Below are positions 14,305 to 14,818 of a DNA stretch of 14,818 nt, one piece after another. The DNA comes from an uncultured Prevotellaceae bacterium (GTDB lineage Bacteria > Bacteroidota > Bacteroidia > Bacteroidales > Bacteroidaceae): assembly GCA_946624335.1 (NCBI GenBank), contig CAMOSA010000042.1, positions 1 through 14,818 of the forward strand, read 5' to 3'. The notes below the pieces were generated by a model. That model ran no database searches. It saw nothing but the letters and a program-made list of their open reading frames with translations, and was not told the origin of the DNA. Position 1 is the first letter of the stretch. Each line of letters starts with the position of its first letter. The position numbers were made by a program, and so were the translations under genes.

Positions 14305-14717
14305 GACGCAGCATCATACTGGCCGTCGCAGGGCTGGCCTGCAGCCTCACGGCCTTTGCCCAACAGACCTTGAACATCCACACTACCTCGCAGGGCATCG
14401 TCAGCTTTGCCTTCGAAGAGCGGCCCGCCGTGACCTTCGACGAGCCCGAGGTGATGAAAGTGTCGAGCGACCGGCTCACGCTGGAGTTTCCCTTCAGCGA
14501 CGTGGAGAAAATAACCTTCGCCGACGACGCCACCGGCATAGCCTCGCTGACCGTACGCGACGGCATCACGTCCGTCAGCATCTATGACCTCTCCGGACGT
14601 CTCGTAAGCCGTCACGACGCTAAGGACGGCGCCGCCACGCTCAGTCTCACCGCGCTGCCCCCCGGCGTCTATGTCGTCAAGGACGGCCGACGGACGTACA
14701 AGATCCGTCGGCGTTGA
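14298..14717 (+). CDS. Small secreted protein ending in a T9SS type A-like sorting domain
   Basis: A 139-residue protein with a signal peptide (1-21, LACSLTAFA-QQ). A ~60-residue segment of a kind common in Prevotella exported proteins follows (LNIHTTSQGIVSFAF, LEFPFSDVEKITFADD). The last ~60 residues are a compact C-terminal domain: SIYDLSGRLVSRHDAKDGA, SLTALPPGVYVVKDGRRTYK, ending RRR. That end is the type A T9SS sorting-domain pattern (GRLV...LPPGVYVVK...K). There is no catalytic domain between signal and sorting region. Its ATG overlaps the end of the calpain gene by 7 bases (ATGGTAA), so translation is likely coupled. The function is unknown; a partner or surface anchor for the calpain is inference. 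Confidence 0.85.
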   Translation: MVRRSIILAVAGLACSLTAFAQQTLNIHTTSQGIVSFAFEERPAVTFDEPEVMKVSSDRLTLEFPFSDVEKITFADDATGIASLTVRDGITSVSIYDLSGRLVSRHDAKDGAATLSLTALPPGVYVVKDGRRTYKIRRR

Positions 14718-14733
14718 ATCCCTCCCTCTCCCT

Positions 14734-14818
14734 TCAGTCGCGCCCGTCGAAGCGAACCAGGACGTCGTAGAAGTCGCCGCTTTCCCATTCGTCGAAAGCG
14801 AAGATGAGGCGGTCGTCC
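14734..14818 (-). CDS. C-terminal end of an unidentified protein (cut by window edge)
   Basis: On the minus strand an open frame enters from the right edge and ends at a TGA (14734-14736). It gives 27 residues including RLIFAFDEWESGDFYDVLVRF. The pattern of hydrophobic strand, acidic loop GDFYD and VLVRF recalls the ends of DUF4842/DUF4114-type exported proteins, but the piece is too short for assignment. It converges on the sorting-domain gene with only 16 bases between the stops. Confidence 0.55.
   Translation of the reverse strand, partial: DDRLIFAFDEWESGDFYDVLVRFDGRD

Overview
The window reads as a chromosomal segment of a Bacteroidales bacterium, most likely Prevotella or a close relative. 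This rests on four things: a Bacteroidetes-type gene set (leuS-yitT-rdgB order, a PorZ-like type IX secretion protein, a DUF4294 protein, a bacterial serpin, a CotH-family secreted protein); promoters with the Bacteroidetes TAnnTTTG -7 box; GC-rich genes between AT-rich or repeat-filled spacers; and many short-unit repeats of kinds common in Prevotella genomes. No phage, transposase, integrase, tRNA or rRNA gene is visible.

Left part (1-5074, all +): the 3' third of leuS, a YitT-type membrane protein, the ITP/XTP pyrophosphatase rdgB, and a large two-propeller protein resembling PorZ, the outer-surface component of the type IX secretion system (T9SS). A heptamer array lies between yitT and rdgB. 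A palindromic element lies between rdgB and porZ, and the start of the porZ-like frame itself runs through repeat sequence, including a heptamer array within the signal-peptide codons.

Middle part (5075-9423): a pyrimidine-rich spacer with a clear promoter leads into quinolinate synthase nadA, a secreted CotH-family protein, and a TrmH/SpoU RNA methyltransferase (all +). The methyltransferase carries an in-frame insertion that looks like a palindromic repeat. A 346-base spacer follows with a 47-base palindrome and about eight 22-base tandem units. The convergent DUF4294 gene (-) reads toward it.

Right part (9424-14818): a divergent promoter region drives the DUF4294 gene and a CoA-transferase of the succinyl-CoA:acetate type, which ends in a textbook terminator. 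Next comes a lipoprotein serpin, a long inverted repeat, a terminator and a Bacteroidetes promoter. Then follow a secreted calpain-family cysteine protease and, overlapping it by 7 bases, a small secreted protein that ends in a T9SS-like C-terminal sorting domain. The last 85 bases hold the end of a gene on the minus strand.

The most interesting theme is a protease/inhibitor neighbourhood (serpin, calpain, sorting-domain protein) in a genome that appears to use T9SS. The second theme is how far short repeats have entered coding sequence (porZ start, trmH). Housekeeping calls (leuS, rdgB, nadA, CoA-transferase) are secure. Links between the secretion-related genes are inference.
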